Shown here piece by piece: positions 40,441 to 50,287 of a stretch of DNA of 64,000 nucleotides. The stretch comes from Ulva prolifera (lineage: Eukaryota; Chlorophyta; Ulvophyceae; Ulvales; Ulvaceae). Under the pieces are notes generated by a model that saw only the letters and a program-made list of their open reading frames with translations, was not told the origin of the DNA and did no database searches. Position 1 is the stretch's first letter. The number at the start of each line of letters is the position of its first letter. The position numbers and the translations under genes were made by a program. The stretch covers positions 12,666,985 through 12,730,984 of the forward strand of contig CM041196.1 of NCBI GenBank assembly GCA_023078555.1, given 5' to 3'.

Positions 40441-42943
40441 TGGTATCGGTGAATGTTAGCGTTATGTCTGTTTATGGTCTTGTTCAGGAAGCCGTCGGCC
40501 AATGTCTGTGCGCAGACACGGCGGGCATTCCACTAATCTGCCGGCGCTCATAATGCGGTCAAAAGTGCAGGCATCATTTAGCTTTCTCGTAGTACATTGT
40601 TGTTAGACACAATTCGAGAAGTTTGTTTCAATGATCAGCGCTGAGAAAAGCGAACGCGTTCGCTTATTTTCTCAACCTGTCGGCTTGCGAGCCATCCCAT
40701 CGGTTGGTTGCTGCGCGCGAAAAACAACCGTCTGTCCTAATGCAGGATGTCTCTCTCTAACGCCAACTCTAACGCCAACTCTCCTCGCGAGGAGAGGCGT
40801 GACGATGCTGACCAGCAGCCTCTCGTCGACAGGGACGCTGATCAGCAGCTCCCTGACGGAGAACAGCCCGCGGGTATGTTGCTCCGGGGCGGACGAATTG
40901 TCCGGCCACGACCCTCTTCCCATACTGGGCAGAGCAGCCAGCAGGTGCCTTTTTCCTCTCATGTTGTGAACGATCCTGGTCACACTGAGTCTTTCATATC
41001 ACTCGAAACGTTGACCGAGGCGCTGCGTGCATCTCGGGGTGCATCTCGGGGACGTAGCGAACCTGATTTGAGTAAAGGAAAACTCCCTGAATGGAAGTTT
41101 CAGACTGAAAGTTTCGTTGCGTACGAACAGAAAGTCTTTTTGTGGTTAGGCCAATTTAAGTTAGATCATCTGTTGCAGCACGCACCGTCTGCGGACGAAC
41201 AGCGTGTTCACGCTAGGGCGAGGACACAGGTCCTAATGTCTTTGCCTGACGCGGAAGGCAATAGGACGACTGTCTATCGCATGTCACACCTGTGTGAAGC
41301 ATGGTCTTACTTGACTGCAAAGTACAGACCTAGCACCGAAGCCGAAATCCACAGACTGTGGAGTCGGTTTAATTCTTTATCACAAAACAATAGAGATGTT
41401 GCGACATATTGTGGTGATGTGATGAGTGTATACACTCAACTGGAGGCACTAGGTGCCGATGTGGGCCAGCGATGGCGCCGTTTGAAACTGTTAGGAGGTG
41501 GGGGAGGAGTTCAACGCTGTGCGCGGCGAAGTTCAACACTCCTCCCCTCATGTGATCATATCACGTTTGACTGAGCATGCTGACTTGCTCAAACAACAGC
41601 GGCAGCTGCAGGCTAGGTCTGGGGCGCCCGCGGGCAAACCAGGCCATGGCTGGCGCAAGCAGCACCGTGGTGATGGTCCTGTGGTCGCCGCTCTCGCAGC
41701 TGGCCAGGCTGCTCGCGAGGAGACCACGACCTGTTTCTTCTGCAAGAAGAAGGGACATTTGCGTGCGAACTGCCCCCAACGCAAACAGGCTGCGGCCAAG
41801 GATGTTTGCACTGTAGAGATGCCTGCCAAGTATCCGCAATTAGACGCGTCTCTGCCATGGAACATTATTGTTGATAGTGGGTCGGACATGCATATAGTAG
41901 GAAATCGTGAAATGTTCACTGAGTACGGCCCGTGTCAGAAAGTTGCCAATCTTGCGGGACCAGGGCAGCTTTCTATCATGGGCAGGGGAACCATTTCAGG
42001 TGAACCTGGGTACCTATGTGGACAAACATGGGAACAAGCATCCATTGGATGTGGAAATCTTTGGTGTTTACTATGCGCCTAAATGTCCGTACAATCTGCT
42101 CAGCACAATGGGTCTTAGACATGAGCAGATGTTCCTAGATACGCGTAGAAATGTGTTGTATGTTCCTGGTCTGGGTGATATGGCCACCGACGTTGAGGAT
42201 GACGTCAATTATTAGGAACTTGATGTGGATGGTCACCCTGTCTTTGCGTTCAAAATGGCAGTAGAGACCAAACCTAATCTCGTCGGTGCGCCTGTCAATA
42301 GGGGGGTAGTCTGGTCTGACCAGAGCAGTCCGACCTCAGTGATTGAGGATCAACAGCAGTGGCATCATGTGGCGGTCGCGGCCATTGACCTGCAGCGAAC
42401 AAATGCTGGGGGAGCAGAGGTCCCATATGATGCATACTTGCTGGAACCTGCTTTCCTTGCACATTTGTCTTTTCACCAGTCGAATTGGGTTCTCAAGCGA
42501 ATGCAATCCAATTCTGAATTTTATGGTCATTTGAATTTGGATGTTGATTCCGAGCCACTGGGAAATCGGTGTCACGGCTGCAGAATTGGCAAAGTACCTG
42601 CGGGTAAGTTCTCTGCCAATGATCGTGAGCTCATGGGCCAGGCCAAATGGCCTGGTGAGCAACTGCACGCCGATTTAGCTGGTCCTGTCTCTCCAGTAGG
42701 AATTGGTGGTGTGAAATATGTTTTGTTTGTGATGTGTGCCTTTACCCGTTTATACTTTCGTGGTCGGTCTGCGCAAGAAGAGTGAGGCTGCGGCCATGAT
42801 CTCTTACATTATTGAACGCATTCGGGTGAATGTGGTGAAGCCTGGTGAACCGGGTGTGCGCATCCTACACACCGACAAAAGGGGGAGAGTTTATGGTCGC
42901 GGCCTTATAACTCTACCTCCAGCGTCGTGGCATCACTCACCGC

Positions 42944-45900
42944 TTGACCCCCACAGCTGCTCATCGCTGTAACGGCATGATCGAGAGGAGGATCGGAGTG
43001 GCCTTTGAGTCACTCCGTGCTGTGCTGCTCGCGAGCGGCCTGCCTCTGTTCCTGTGGATCGAATGCCTCGCCAGTGTTGTCCATGGTCACAATCTCACGC
43101 CGTCATCGGCATTGTACCATGACAAATTGGCGAGCATCCTCAAGGGCCTGAAAGGTCAGCATGCTGTCAACGCATCTGCGGATGTTGACGAAGCTGAAAA
43201 AAACCTGGGGAAGGGAAAGCGCATGAAAAAGGCCGAGCGCGATAAGTTGAGGGATGAGGAGAAACGCAAGTACAAGTCGCTTGCGACGACAGAATTAGAC
43301 GAGTTTTTAGTGCGGTCTTGTGATAAGGATATCATTCCTTATATGGCCTTTTTCAGAGACACCTCCGTTGAGTTGTTCCAAGATCTGCTGCGGCAGCAGC
43401 GTCCGTGGGGGGTTGAGGTGTATGCATACCCTAGGGATGACAAGCTGCGGAAGTTGTCCCCGCGGGGTGTGCCTGCATACTGGGTCGGGGCTGGGCTAGG
43501 CCCCAGCATGCAGCGTGTGTACGCACAGGATGTTCCTGGGTGTAGGGTTTTTGTTGTGCGCCAGGTCATGTGCACTGCGGATCAGATGATCCGGCACGTA
43601 CGCAAGTACGATGCGTCCGCCGTTGTGGACAAGCGGGAGCCTAAAGAGTTTGCAAACTCCTATACGGTTGCCTTCGAGGGGGACGATGAGGGTGAGCGTG
43701 TGACTGATGCTGATGTCCCTCCTTTCGCGGCAGAACACACGTATGAGGGGGGAGTGTTGCGCCGTCTGCGTGACCAGCTTCACACCCCCCCTGGTCATGG
43801 TAGAGTTCCTGTCATGGAAATGACATTCCGGCAGGACAACCCTGAGCCCAGTCCTGCTGTGTACTCTCCGCGATTTGGAGCTGGCTCCTCTGCGGAGATC
43901 ATCCGACGTGACCCTGCTCGGGCAACGCCGGAAATAGCCAGAACGGCTTTGCATCGCACGCGTGCGACATCCAGAGCTGCTGCTCACCCTGACGTCCCTG
44001 TCCCCCCTCGTGTGCATGGCGAAGTGCATCATCCTGTCGCCATGCTCTCTCGCACTGCGCAGTATGTTGTCACGCGCAATGCCGTGTTGCACGACCCTGG
44101 TGTAGAAGCTGCGTTTCCGGTTCAAATGTCTGTCAGTGCGTCTGATGATGACATGGATGAGGACGACGACAGTCCTGGCATCTATGACGACGATGATGAA
44201 CAGCGCATGGACTACACCGTCTCAGATGATGAACGGGCTGCGGCCCATCAGAATCTGGAGTGTCAGCGGGTCCGTTCCGGAAGTAATTCGGCAGTGGCCT
44301 CAGCATCTGGCGCGGGGGCAGTTGCTCAGCCCCTGCGAGGAGCCGAGGCGCCGAGGCCCTTCTGGGAGGATGAGCCAGATGAGGTGGAGACCGGGTCCGA
44401 ATTAGGGGGAGAGGATCCGGACCCCTCAGCCGCAGTTGGGGTTGATTTGCCTGACGAGGTGAGGGCCATTCCATCTGCCTTACCTCGTATTAAAATCAAT
44501 CCTCTTGTACGCAGACGCCTTGTTCCATTGGCTGCGGATGTAGCAGTTGTACAAATGCATGAGCCTGCGGGCTCTGACATTGCTAGTAGTGAGACAGTTG
44601 TAGCTGCTATTGATGTTTCAGCTTGCGATCAGGACACATCAGCCGCGGCTGACTGTGGAGTGTCCTGTGCAGGCCTGAAGCCTCAGCATGTGGAGTCTGG
44701 TGAGCAGCAGAATGCTCAGCGTCGTGGGTCGCGCAGAGCAGCTACCGCCAGGAAGCAGAAGCCCTCCGACCCTGACATGCCTTCTTTGAAGGAAGCACTC
44801 GCGAGTGCTGACAGGGATGCATGGCTACGTGCCATGCAGGAGGAGGTAGATGCACTGGGTGAGCACGGAACCTTCGGGTTGTGCTATCTGCCTGCGGGCA
44901 AACGGGCTATCTCGGGCAAATGGGTGCTCAAGATCAAGCGTGGGCCTGCTGGTGAGGTTCAGCGGTGCAAGGCACGATATGTAGCTCGTGGTTTTTCTCA
45001 AGTAGAAGGTATAGACTTTTTTGAGACTTGGTCTCCTATCGGTAGTTATGCGACACTGCGTGTGTTGCTGTCAGTTGCTGCTCAGGAAGACTTAGAGATT
45101 AGACACATAGATATTCAGTGTGCTTTTCTGAATGGTGAGCTGGAGGAGGAAGTGTTTGTTGAACAGCCCCCGTTCTTCACTGACGGGACAGCACATGTAT
45201 GGAGATTGCACAAAACCTTGTATGGCCTGAAGCAAGCTGCTCGCGAGTGGCATAAAGCTTTAATAAAGGTCTTAGCTGAGATGGGATTCGTGTGCGCACA
45301 AAGTGATCCCGGACTGTATGTTAGAACATCTGGTCGCTGCTTTATTTTCTTATGGGCCGATGACTTGTTCATATTCAGTAGCTCTGCGGGGCTACAAGAA
45401 CTTGTCGATATCATTCTCACGAAATTCGAAGGCAGAGACCTAGGTGAACTTGCATGGGCACTTGGCACAGAGATCATGCGTGATCGCAAGGCCAAAACAA
45501 TCATCATGACACGACGAAACAAAATTCGAAACTTGCTTGAAAAGTACAGTATGTCTGACTGTCGCAAATCTCCCACTCCCTTAGTGCCGCGGCAACAACT
45601 AAGGAGTGCGAAAGAGCATCCTGACCTGGAGAAAGCCAGTGCTGCTGAGCATTCCAGGTTCATGAGTGCTGTAGGGAGCATCCAGTATATTGCAGGAGTG
45701 ACACGACCTGACCTGAGCTATGTGGCACATGCCTTGGCCCGGCACATGTCTAGTAGTTTGAAGGAACATTGGTCTGCCGTGCAACATGTTTTGAGATACC
45801 TGCAGTCCACAAAGAACTTAAGAATAAAATTTGTAGGCTCTGAGGGACATGGGTGTTTACTAGAGGCTTTTTCAGATGCAGATTTTGCGAATTCTGCTGA

Positions 45901-46321
45901 TCTGAAACGTGTGTCTGGTATGATTATTCGAGTGTATGGGAATTCTATTCTCTGGCGTTCGAAGAAGCAGAGTATAGTGGCTGGAAATACAACGGAGGCT
46001 GAGCTCATCGCGATGAGTGCAACAGCCAACGAGTTGATGTGGGTGAAGCAATTGCTTCTCGATTTGAAACTCGTCCCACATAAGCCGACTCTGTGGGGTG
46101 ACAATAAGAGTGCCAACATCTTGGCTGTGAATGCTGTGTCCACTGACAGATCCAAGCACATTCGTGTGCGGTACTTGCGAGTGCGGGAATATGTCCAGAT
46201 GGATGAACTTGAGGTAGCATGGGTAGGCACTGTTGATCAGTTAGCGGATGTGTTTACTAAAGTGCTGCCCGGACCTGCTTTGCTAAAAGTTCGTAATAAA
46301 CTCCAGCTAGTGGAGACGTAG
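42944..46321 (+). CDS. Copia element D: integrase end, linker, RT and RNase H
   Basis: The longest open frame in the window (1125 codons). It covers the end of the integrase core (CNGMIERRIGVAFESLRAVL), the post-integrase region (PYMAFFRDTSVELFQDLL), the acidic linker, then copia RT (KIKRGPAGEVQRCKARYVAR, FLNGELEEEVFVEQP, LYGLKQAAREWHK, DDLFIFS) and RNase H (WGDNKSANILAVNAVS), and stops just before the purine tract. The metal-binding site reads ADDLF here while A and B have VDDLF. One block of a broken element. Confidence 0.88.
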   Translation: MTPTAAHRCNGMIERRIGVAFESLRAVLLASGLPLFLWIECLASVVHGHNLTPSSALYHDKLASILKGLKGQHAVNASADVDEAEKNLGKGKRMKKAERDKLRDEEKRKYKSLATTELDEFLVRSCDKDIIPYMAFFRDTSVELFQDLLRQQRPWGVEVYAYPRDDKLRKLSPRGVPAYWVGAGLGPSMQRVYAQDVPGCRVFVVRQVMCTADQMIRHVRKYDASAVVDKREPKEFANSYTVAFEGDDEGERVTDADVPPFAAEHTYEGGVLRRLRDQLHTPPGHGRVPVMEMTFRQDNPEPSPAVYSPRFGAGSSAEIIRRDPARATPEIARTALHRTRATSRAAAHPDVPVPPRVHGEVHHPVAMLSRTAQYVVTRNAVLHDPGVEAAFPVQMSVSASDDDMDEDDDSPGIYDDDDEQRMDYTVSDDERAAAHQNLECQRVRSGSNSAVASASGAGAVAQPLRGAEAPRPFWEDEPDEVETGSELGGEDPDPSAAVGVDLPDEVRAIPSALPRIKINPLVRRRLVPLAADVAVVQMHEPAGSDIASSETVVAAIDVSACDQDTSAAADCGVSCAGLKPQHVESGEQQNAQRRGSRRAATARKQKPSDPDMPSLKEALASADRDAWLRAMQEEVDALGEHGTFGLCYLPAGKRAISGKWVLKIKRGPAGEVQRCKARYVARGFSQVEGIDFFETWSPIGSYATLRVLLSVAAQEDLEIRHIDIQCAFLNGELEEEVFVEQPPFFTDGTAHVWRLHKTLYGLKQAAREWHKALIKVLAEMGFVCAQSDPGLYVRTSGRCFIFLWADDLFIFSSSAGLQELVDIILTKFEGRDLGELAWALGTEIMRDRKAKTIIMTRRNKIRNLLEKYSMSDCRKSPTPLVPRQQLRSAKEHPDLEKASAAEHSRFMSAVGSIQYIAGVTRPDLSYVAHALARHMSSSLKEHWSAVQHVLRYLQSTKNLRIKFVGSEGHGCLLEAFSDADFANSADLKRVSGMIIRVYGNSILWRSKKQSIVAGNTTEAELIAMSATANELMWVKQLLLDLKLVPHKPTLWGDNKSANILAVNAVSTDRSKHIRVRYLRVREYVQMDELEVAWVGTVDQLADVFTKVLPGPALLKVRNKLQLVET

Positions 46322-46338
46322 CAGGGTTTATGGGGGAG

Positions 46339-46687
46339 TGTCACAATGCATGAGCCTGCGGGCAGCAGTGTGGTGACAGGTGCACCCATGCACCGACGAT
46401 CCGCGGATCCAGTGCAGGGGTAAGCCGCCAGCCGAGATTGTCTCGATGTAGTGAGAGAGATCCCGCAAGGGTTTCCCGCCGTGACCTTGTGTGTTCAGTG
46501 TGCATATAAGCCTGTGCACACTGAGATCTGTAACCTTTCTCTTTACTGTTTCACGGTATTAGCATCTCCCTCTTACAGTGTTCCTCGGTTCTACCTATGT
46601 GCGCAGCAGGTATGGAACACTAGCCTCCTGACGTGATCTGAACTGAGACTGCGCGTCTGACCTGACAAGATGAAGCACTTTCTGACA
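46339..46687 (+). repeat. 3' LTR of copia element D
   Basis: 349 bp. GACAA follows at 46688. Differs from the 5' LTR at about nine positions seen by eye. Confidence 0.94.
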
Positions 46688-46905
46688 GACAAAACACGCG
46701 TGGCCCTGGTAAGATGGTGGGAGGGGGGTTGAATAACCCGATGGGTGGAGGCAAAGGCCGTCAAGCGAGCATACCCAACGTAGCACGTGCTGAAGACATC
46801 GATCCGGTGACTGTCGCGGCTCTGCTGGTACGCTCGCGCTTATTGTTGACGTATATAACAAGCGCCTAGCCATATCATTGGCAAAATTATTCATTTGTAC
46901 AAATC

Positions 46906-47661
46906 ATGTTGGCAGTTACCATTTGCAGTGGTTGTGGAACACAACGTTGTGTTCCAACCGCTGTGCAGGCGGGAGTGTGGAACATCGGTGTCCTTAATTT
47001 TAACAAAACACCAGGGGCGTCATGGCTCGCTTTAATACCAATTGTTTGTGGGGCGCTTGCCATCGCTACCGATGTCAGTACTGAGTGGACAGCGACCGAG
47101 CTGAATTCGCCTTGTCTCGGCGCGTACCCTTCGCGGGCGATGACCATTTTGACGGACGAGAGTCAGGTGAGATCCGTGAAGCAACACCTGGACTTGTATG
47201 ACCGCCCCGAAGGGGGGGTCATCATGTGGCTACAAACAGGCCCTTGCCTCGGCTACCCCAAAAGTGTGTTGGGCGGGTTTTTTTGGATGAGTGGGGAGGG
47301 GATCCGTCTTGCTATTACGCCACAACGCTATGTGTGGCTGCAAACCGGAGTCGTCCGGCATGGCACGACAGGTGGGGCAGAGTTTGTTGACTCTGATGCA
47401 GTGCGGGTAGGCATGGCATTTTATTCCAACGTGCGATCGGTGTCGGCACTCCACAAAGCGGTGCAGCAGAATCCCAATGCGCAGGCAGCGATGAGTGTGA
47501 ACGGGTTCCTGAAACCCAAAAAGACATGTAGCAAGAAGCAAAGTGGCAGTAAGCCTAGGGTAGATCGTAAGACCTCTGAGTATAACAAGAGCGGAGTTGA
47601 TGATAACTGTGCGTCTACAAACGTACATCAAACCAGGTCAAGGACTACCACTCTCTTGTAA
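46906..47661 (+). CDS. Unknown protein, possible double-stranded beta-helix fold
   Basis: Open frame of 251 codons; an acceptor-like TTGGCAG lies just after the first Met, so the true exon may begin slightly inside. Text such as TPGASWLALIPIVCG, SVLGGFFWMSGEGIRLAIT, RYVWLQTGVVRHGTTGG and VRVGMAFYSN alternates like beta strands, with a late H-G as in the second metal-binding His of 2-oxoglutarate/Fe(II) oxygenases. I see no H-x-D motif before it, so that link is only a suggestion. The C-terminus is Lys/Ser-rich (KPKKTCSKKQSGSKPR), perhaps a nuclear signal. It lies just right of copia D and may have an upstream exon left of D. Confidence 0.4.
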   Translation: MLAVTICSGCGTQRCVPTAVQAGVWNIGVLNFNKTPGASWLALIPIVCGALAIATDVSTEWTATELNSPCLGAYPSRAMTILTDESQVRSVKQHLDLYDRPEGGVIMWLQTGPCLGYPKSVLGGFFWMSGEGIRLAITPQRYVWLQTGVVRHGTTGGAEFVDSDAVRVGMAFYSNVRSVSALHKAVQQNPNAQAAMSVNGFLKPKKTCSKKQSGSKPRVDRKTSEYNKSGVDDNCASTNVHQTRSRTTTLL

Positions 47662-48067
47662 GATTAGCATATGCAATGACCCCAAGTACAATGCAGCATT
47701 GCGCGCGTTACTAATGTCACGAACTATGAATGCCGTGGAGCCCGTATTGCAAAGTGTTTATGGTCTTGTGGAATCGTCGGTCACCTTAGCCGGTATGTCA
47801 CAAAATTGTGGAGGTAAGCGAGTGTGTTCCGCTACAGATCCTACCACGAGAACGCATCTTGTGTCTTTGCGCAATGGTGTTCTACACAATCGGCAAGAAT
47901 TGCTTTCACTCTTCACCATTCATTGTCATACCGATGTGAACAGTGTTGCTACTGCAATTGAGGGCGCTGTACATGTTTGCCGACTCCGGCATAATTTTCT
48001 GGCATGTTGTCACACTCATTGCATTATTACAGACGTCCAACACATATTCTTTGTACCAGTGAGCTAG
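47662..48067 (+). CDS. Unknown, possible 3' exon
   Basis: Continuous frame after 47597 with protein-like text (DPKYNAALRALLMSRTMNAVE, LVESSVTLAGMSQN) ending in a Cys/His-rich part (HVCRLRHNFLACCHTHCII) and a stop at 48067. It overlaps the end of the preceding ORF in another frame. It could be a following exon of the same gene or chance. No family recognised. Confidence 0.25.
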
Positions 48068-48760
48068 ATACAATCACATGAATTTGCAAGCAAACACCGA
48101 CTGACTATGGGAACATACCTCTATCCTATAAGAGTGGTATTGGCACCCGGCATGCCACTGACAGGGAAACTCTTCACCTGCACAGGCATTGTGATTTGTC
48201 GTGTGGCGAGGCCAAGGGGACACACTGATGCAGCACACTGTAGAGATGGAAATCCATATGGCAAATTCACAGCATGATTCACCTGGCCCTCAGCTACAGG
48301 CTATAGCTAGAGGTATAATGTGGCCACTACAAAGGCGATGACTGCTGCAGGATGTAGCAGCTGCAAAATGTAGCTGCTACAGGCAATAGAGAGCGATACC
48401 TCTACCGAGCTCCTCGAGGATCGCGGCCAACGTCAGAATAACCCACTTGATCATGAGAGGTGAATCACCACAACCACGTGCAATGGATTTACTGCCAGCG
48501 TCTCTTTCGCTAATAGCTACGTCGGTCTGCTGTCCGCAAATTCAGAAGGACAAGCGCAGGCTTTTCACAACGCCATACATTTTCAAGCATATGGATTTTA
48601 CTGAAGGTACCAAAGCTGAGCTTGCGTTATAACTGTGTTCATACTCCAGCCGTGGGACTCGACGAGCTCAACACAGAGCTCCAGCATTGAAACGGTCCAA
48701 GCTAGAGGAGTACAAAACCCCTGCGCAGCTGCGCTTCACCCGAAAATACATCGCAAAGAG
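48068..48760. other. No gene recognised
   Basis: Small internally repetitive patch near 48300-48390 (CTATAGCTAGAGG, TGCTGCAGGATGTAGCAGCTGC, an imperfect palindrome). Otherwise nothing I can support. Confidence 0.4.
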
Positions 48761-49198
48761 CAATGGACATGTCGAGAGCTAGCGTGTACATTACTCACGA
48801 CGTGTGCACGTGCTGTAGATGCGCACGACAGTCGTGGCGTGGGGCACAAACTGTGTTGGAGCTGTGCATCCGGCATGTACACGCCGAAGGAGTGTGGATG
48901 CGCGTTGAATTGCCACTCGACCGATGGTGGCTGAGGAGGCACGGTGTGCACGACGAGGACATGCTGCCGGCAGATGATGTGCTGTTCGTCGGAGCGTCCA
49001 AGCGCGGTCGTGGCGTGTACATTCCGTGCATTGAGGTGCGCTGCAGGTGTACACCGCGAGAACACTTCGGTGACACATCCCGCATACATTTCACTAACAC
49101 ATTCCAGCCAGCCCTGGAATGTGCCTGCAATGTGCGTGTAATGTCCCCGAATGCGGCAGCGGGGCAAACGTGTGTCCGGCATGTACACTGCCGCATGC
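48761..49198. other. Candidate subterminal repeat region beside T2
   Basis: Short words recur in both orientations: GTGTACATT (48785, 49016), CGGCATGTACAC (48872, 49178), TGTACACCGCGAG, GACACAT. Similar in style to 8400-8690 near T1. The plus and minus open frames across it are mutually antisense and unconvincing. It abuts the truncated end of tnp in T2, so it may be the outer end of a deleted element. Confidence 0.35.
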
Positions 49199-49926
49199 CT
49201 ACCATTCTTGTAGTGCCTGATCGGCTGTGGTCTCAGCAAGCTCTTGACCCGGTAAACAGCCACGATCGCCAGCTGGCCGAGGGGCGATGACATCCTCGTC
49301 TTCCTCATCCAGGTCCTCTAGTCCTCCTCGGGCTCTCCAGTCATCATATCCGATCAACTCCTGCAACAACACATTTGTAGCGACGTGGGAGCATGCACAT
49401 TCGGTCATGCATATGCACCTCACCGATGAACTGCTCTCACATGGATCGGGGTGTCATACCTCGTAGACAACATCCAAGGCAGTCGCCCTTGCCATAGCGA
49501 TTAAATCTGCCTATTCAGATGTGTGATACACAGGTGCATCTCCCTCAGTCCCTACCGCCCAATCTTCCGTGCATTCTGGAATGCTGTACGTGTCTGTATC
49601 TGGCCATGGGGAGCCGGAGCCAGCAGCAGGCTCGTCTTGCAGAGATGCCCCCAAGGGCACACTCGTGTCGCAGCCGGCAAATGGTCCGCCAACATCGGTG
49701 TGGGTAGGCTGGGCCACTCCCAGGGCAGCGGGGCTCTCGTGCCGCGTTGCATGCGGTCTGCTAGAGGGCTCGAAAGGAGTGTGACAGTGCTTGCATCTGT
49801 ACCTCTGTGCACCATTTACGTCGAGTCACTGTAAATCCCTTTCTGCGCAAGGCAGAACTCCATGTCAGCCTTTGTCCTCTTAACACGTTTAGCCATAGGC
49901 TCCGTCGCTACGTGATCGGCTTGCAT
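49199..49926 (-). pseudogene. tnp of T2: truncated first exons
   Basis: Minus-strand copy of the T1 transposase gene. Exon 1 (49926-49460) starts MQADHV, has MAKRVKRTKADMEF, then a one-base length difference against T1 that shifts frame near 49833, then the zinc-ribbon motif GAQRYRCKHCHTPF (intact Cys pair, unlike T1), PECTEDWA and HTSE. A TAG follows where T1 reads on; both copies then end YE before a GT donor (49459). Exon 2 begins at 49360 (ELIGYDDWRARGGLEDLDEE, CLPGQELAE). Everything past about residue 240 is missing; the sequence changes to the subterminal-like region. The gene is dead. Confidence 0.7.
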
Positions 49927-50287
49927 ACTTGAACGGTTGCGGATGCAAGTGGTGCGAGCGGCGATTGTACTGGCTCCACTAGTACTGTGTTCCGTATCAG
50001 ACGCTTCCAATCACCAAGAGTCTAATTATAATATCATATCTCTCACCCGATCCGTGATGCACACGACAGAGCACTCGCCGTGCATCTTTGGCACACAATC
50101 TAGCTACTTCATCAAAGCTGGTCGTCGCGACTAGAGGCTTAAGCCTCTAGTCGCCACGAACACGGTCTCGCTTTCAAACCGTCAAATACGTCCAACTATC
50201 CGGCATGTACAAACTACCACCGATCGACGGGCCCTGCTCAATGTCCCACAACCCAGTTCAAGAAAACCTTTCATAAGCGTAGGCATC
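49927..50287. promoter_or_regulatory. Divergent intergenic region between tnp and gene X (T2)
   Basis: 361 bp between head-to-head starts, matching the layout of T1 (33770-34145). It includes a perfect hairpin near 50128-50152 (CGACTAGAGGCTTAAGCC followed by CTCTAGTCG), the clearest structure in the gap. Confidence 0.4.

Larger units (their letters stand above)
40092..46687 (+). mobile_element. Copia element D
   Basis: Plus-strand Ty1/copia element with LTRs 40092-40440 and 46339-46687 (349 bp each, about nine differences by eye, so about 97% identical), flanked by GACAA (40087-40091 and 46688-46692). Primer site TGGTATCGGTG starts at 40441 and the purine tract TTTATGGGGGAG precedes the 3' LTR. 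Parts: gag from 40747, CCHC near 41735, protease near 41875, integrase about 42440-43080, acidic linker near 44130-44210, RT about 44800-45640, RNase H about 45850-46321. Same family as A and B; closer to B in gag. Broken, with a few breaks, mostly in the first half. Confidence 0.95.

Noticed and set aside
48736-49308. Protein-coding gene of about 190 codons on the minus strand, and its plus-strand partner
   Set aside because: Both strands are open through repeated TGTACAC-type words; the real minus-strand coding signal begins only at the tnp exon left of 49360.
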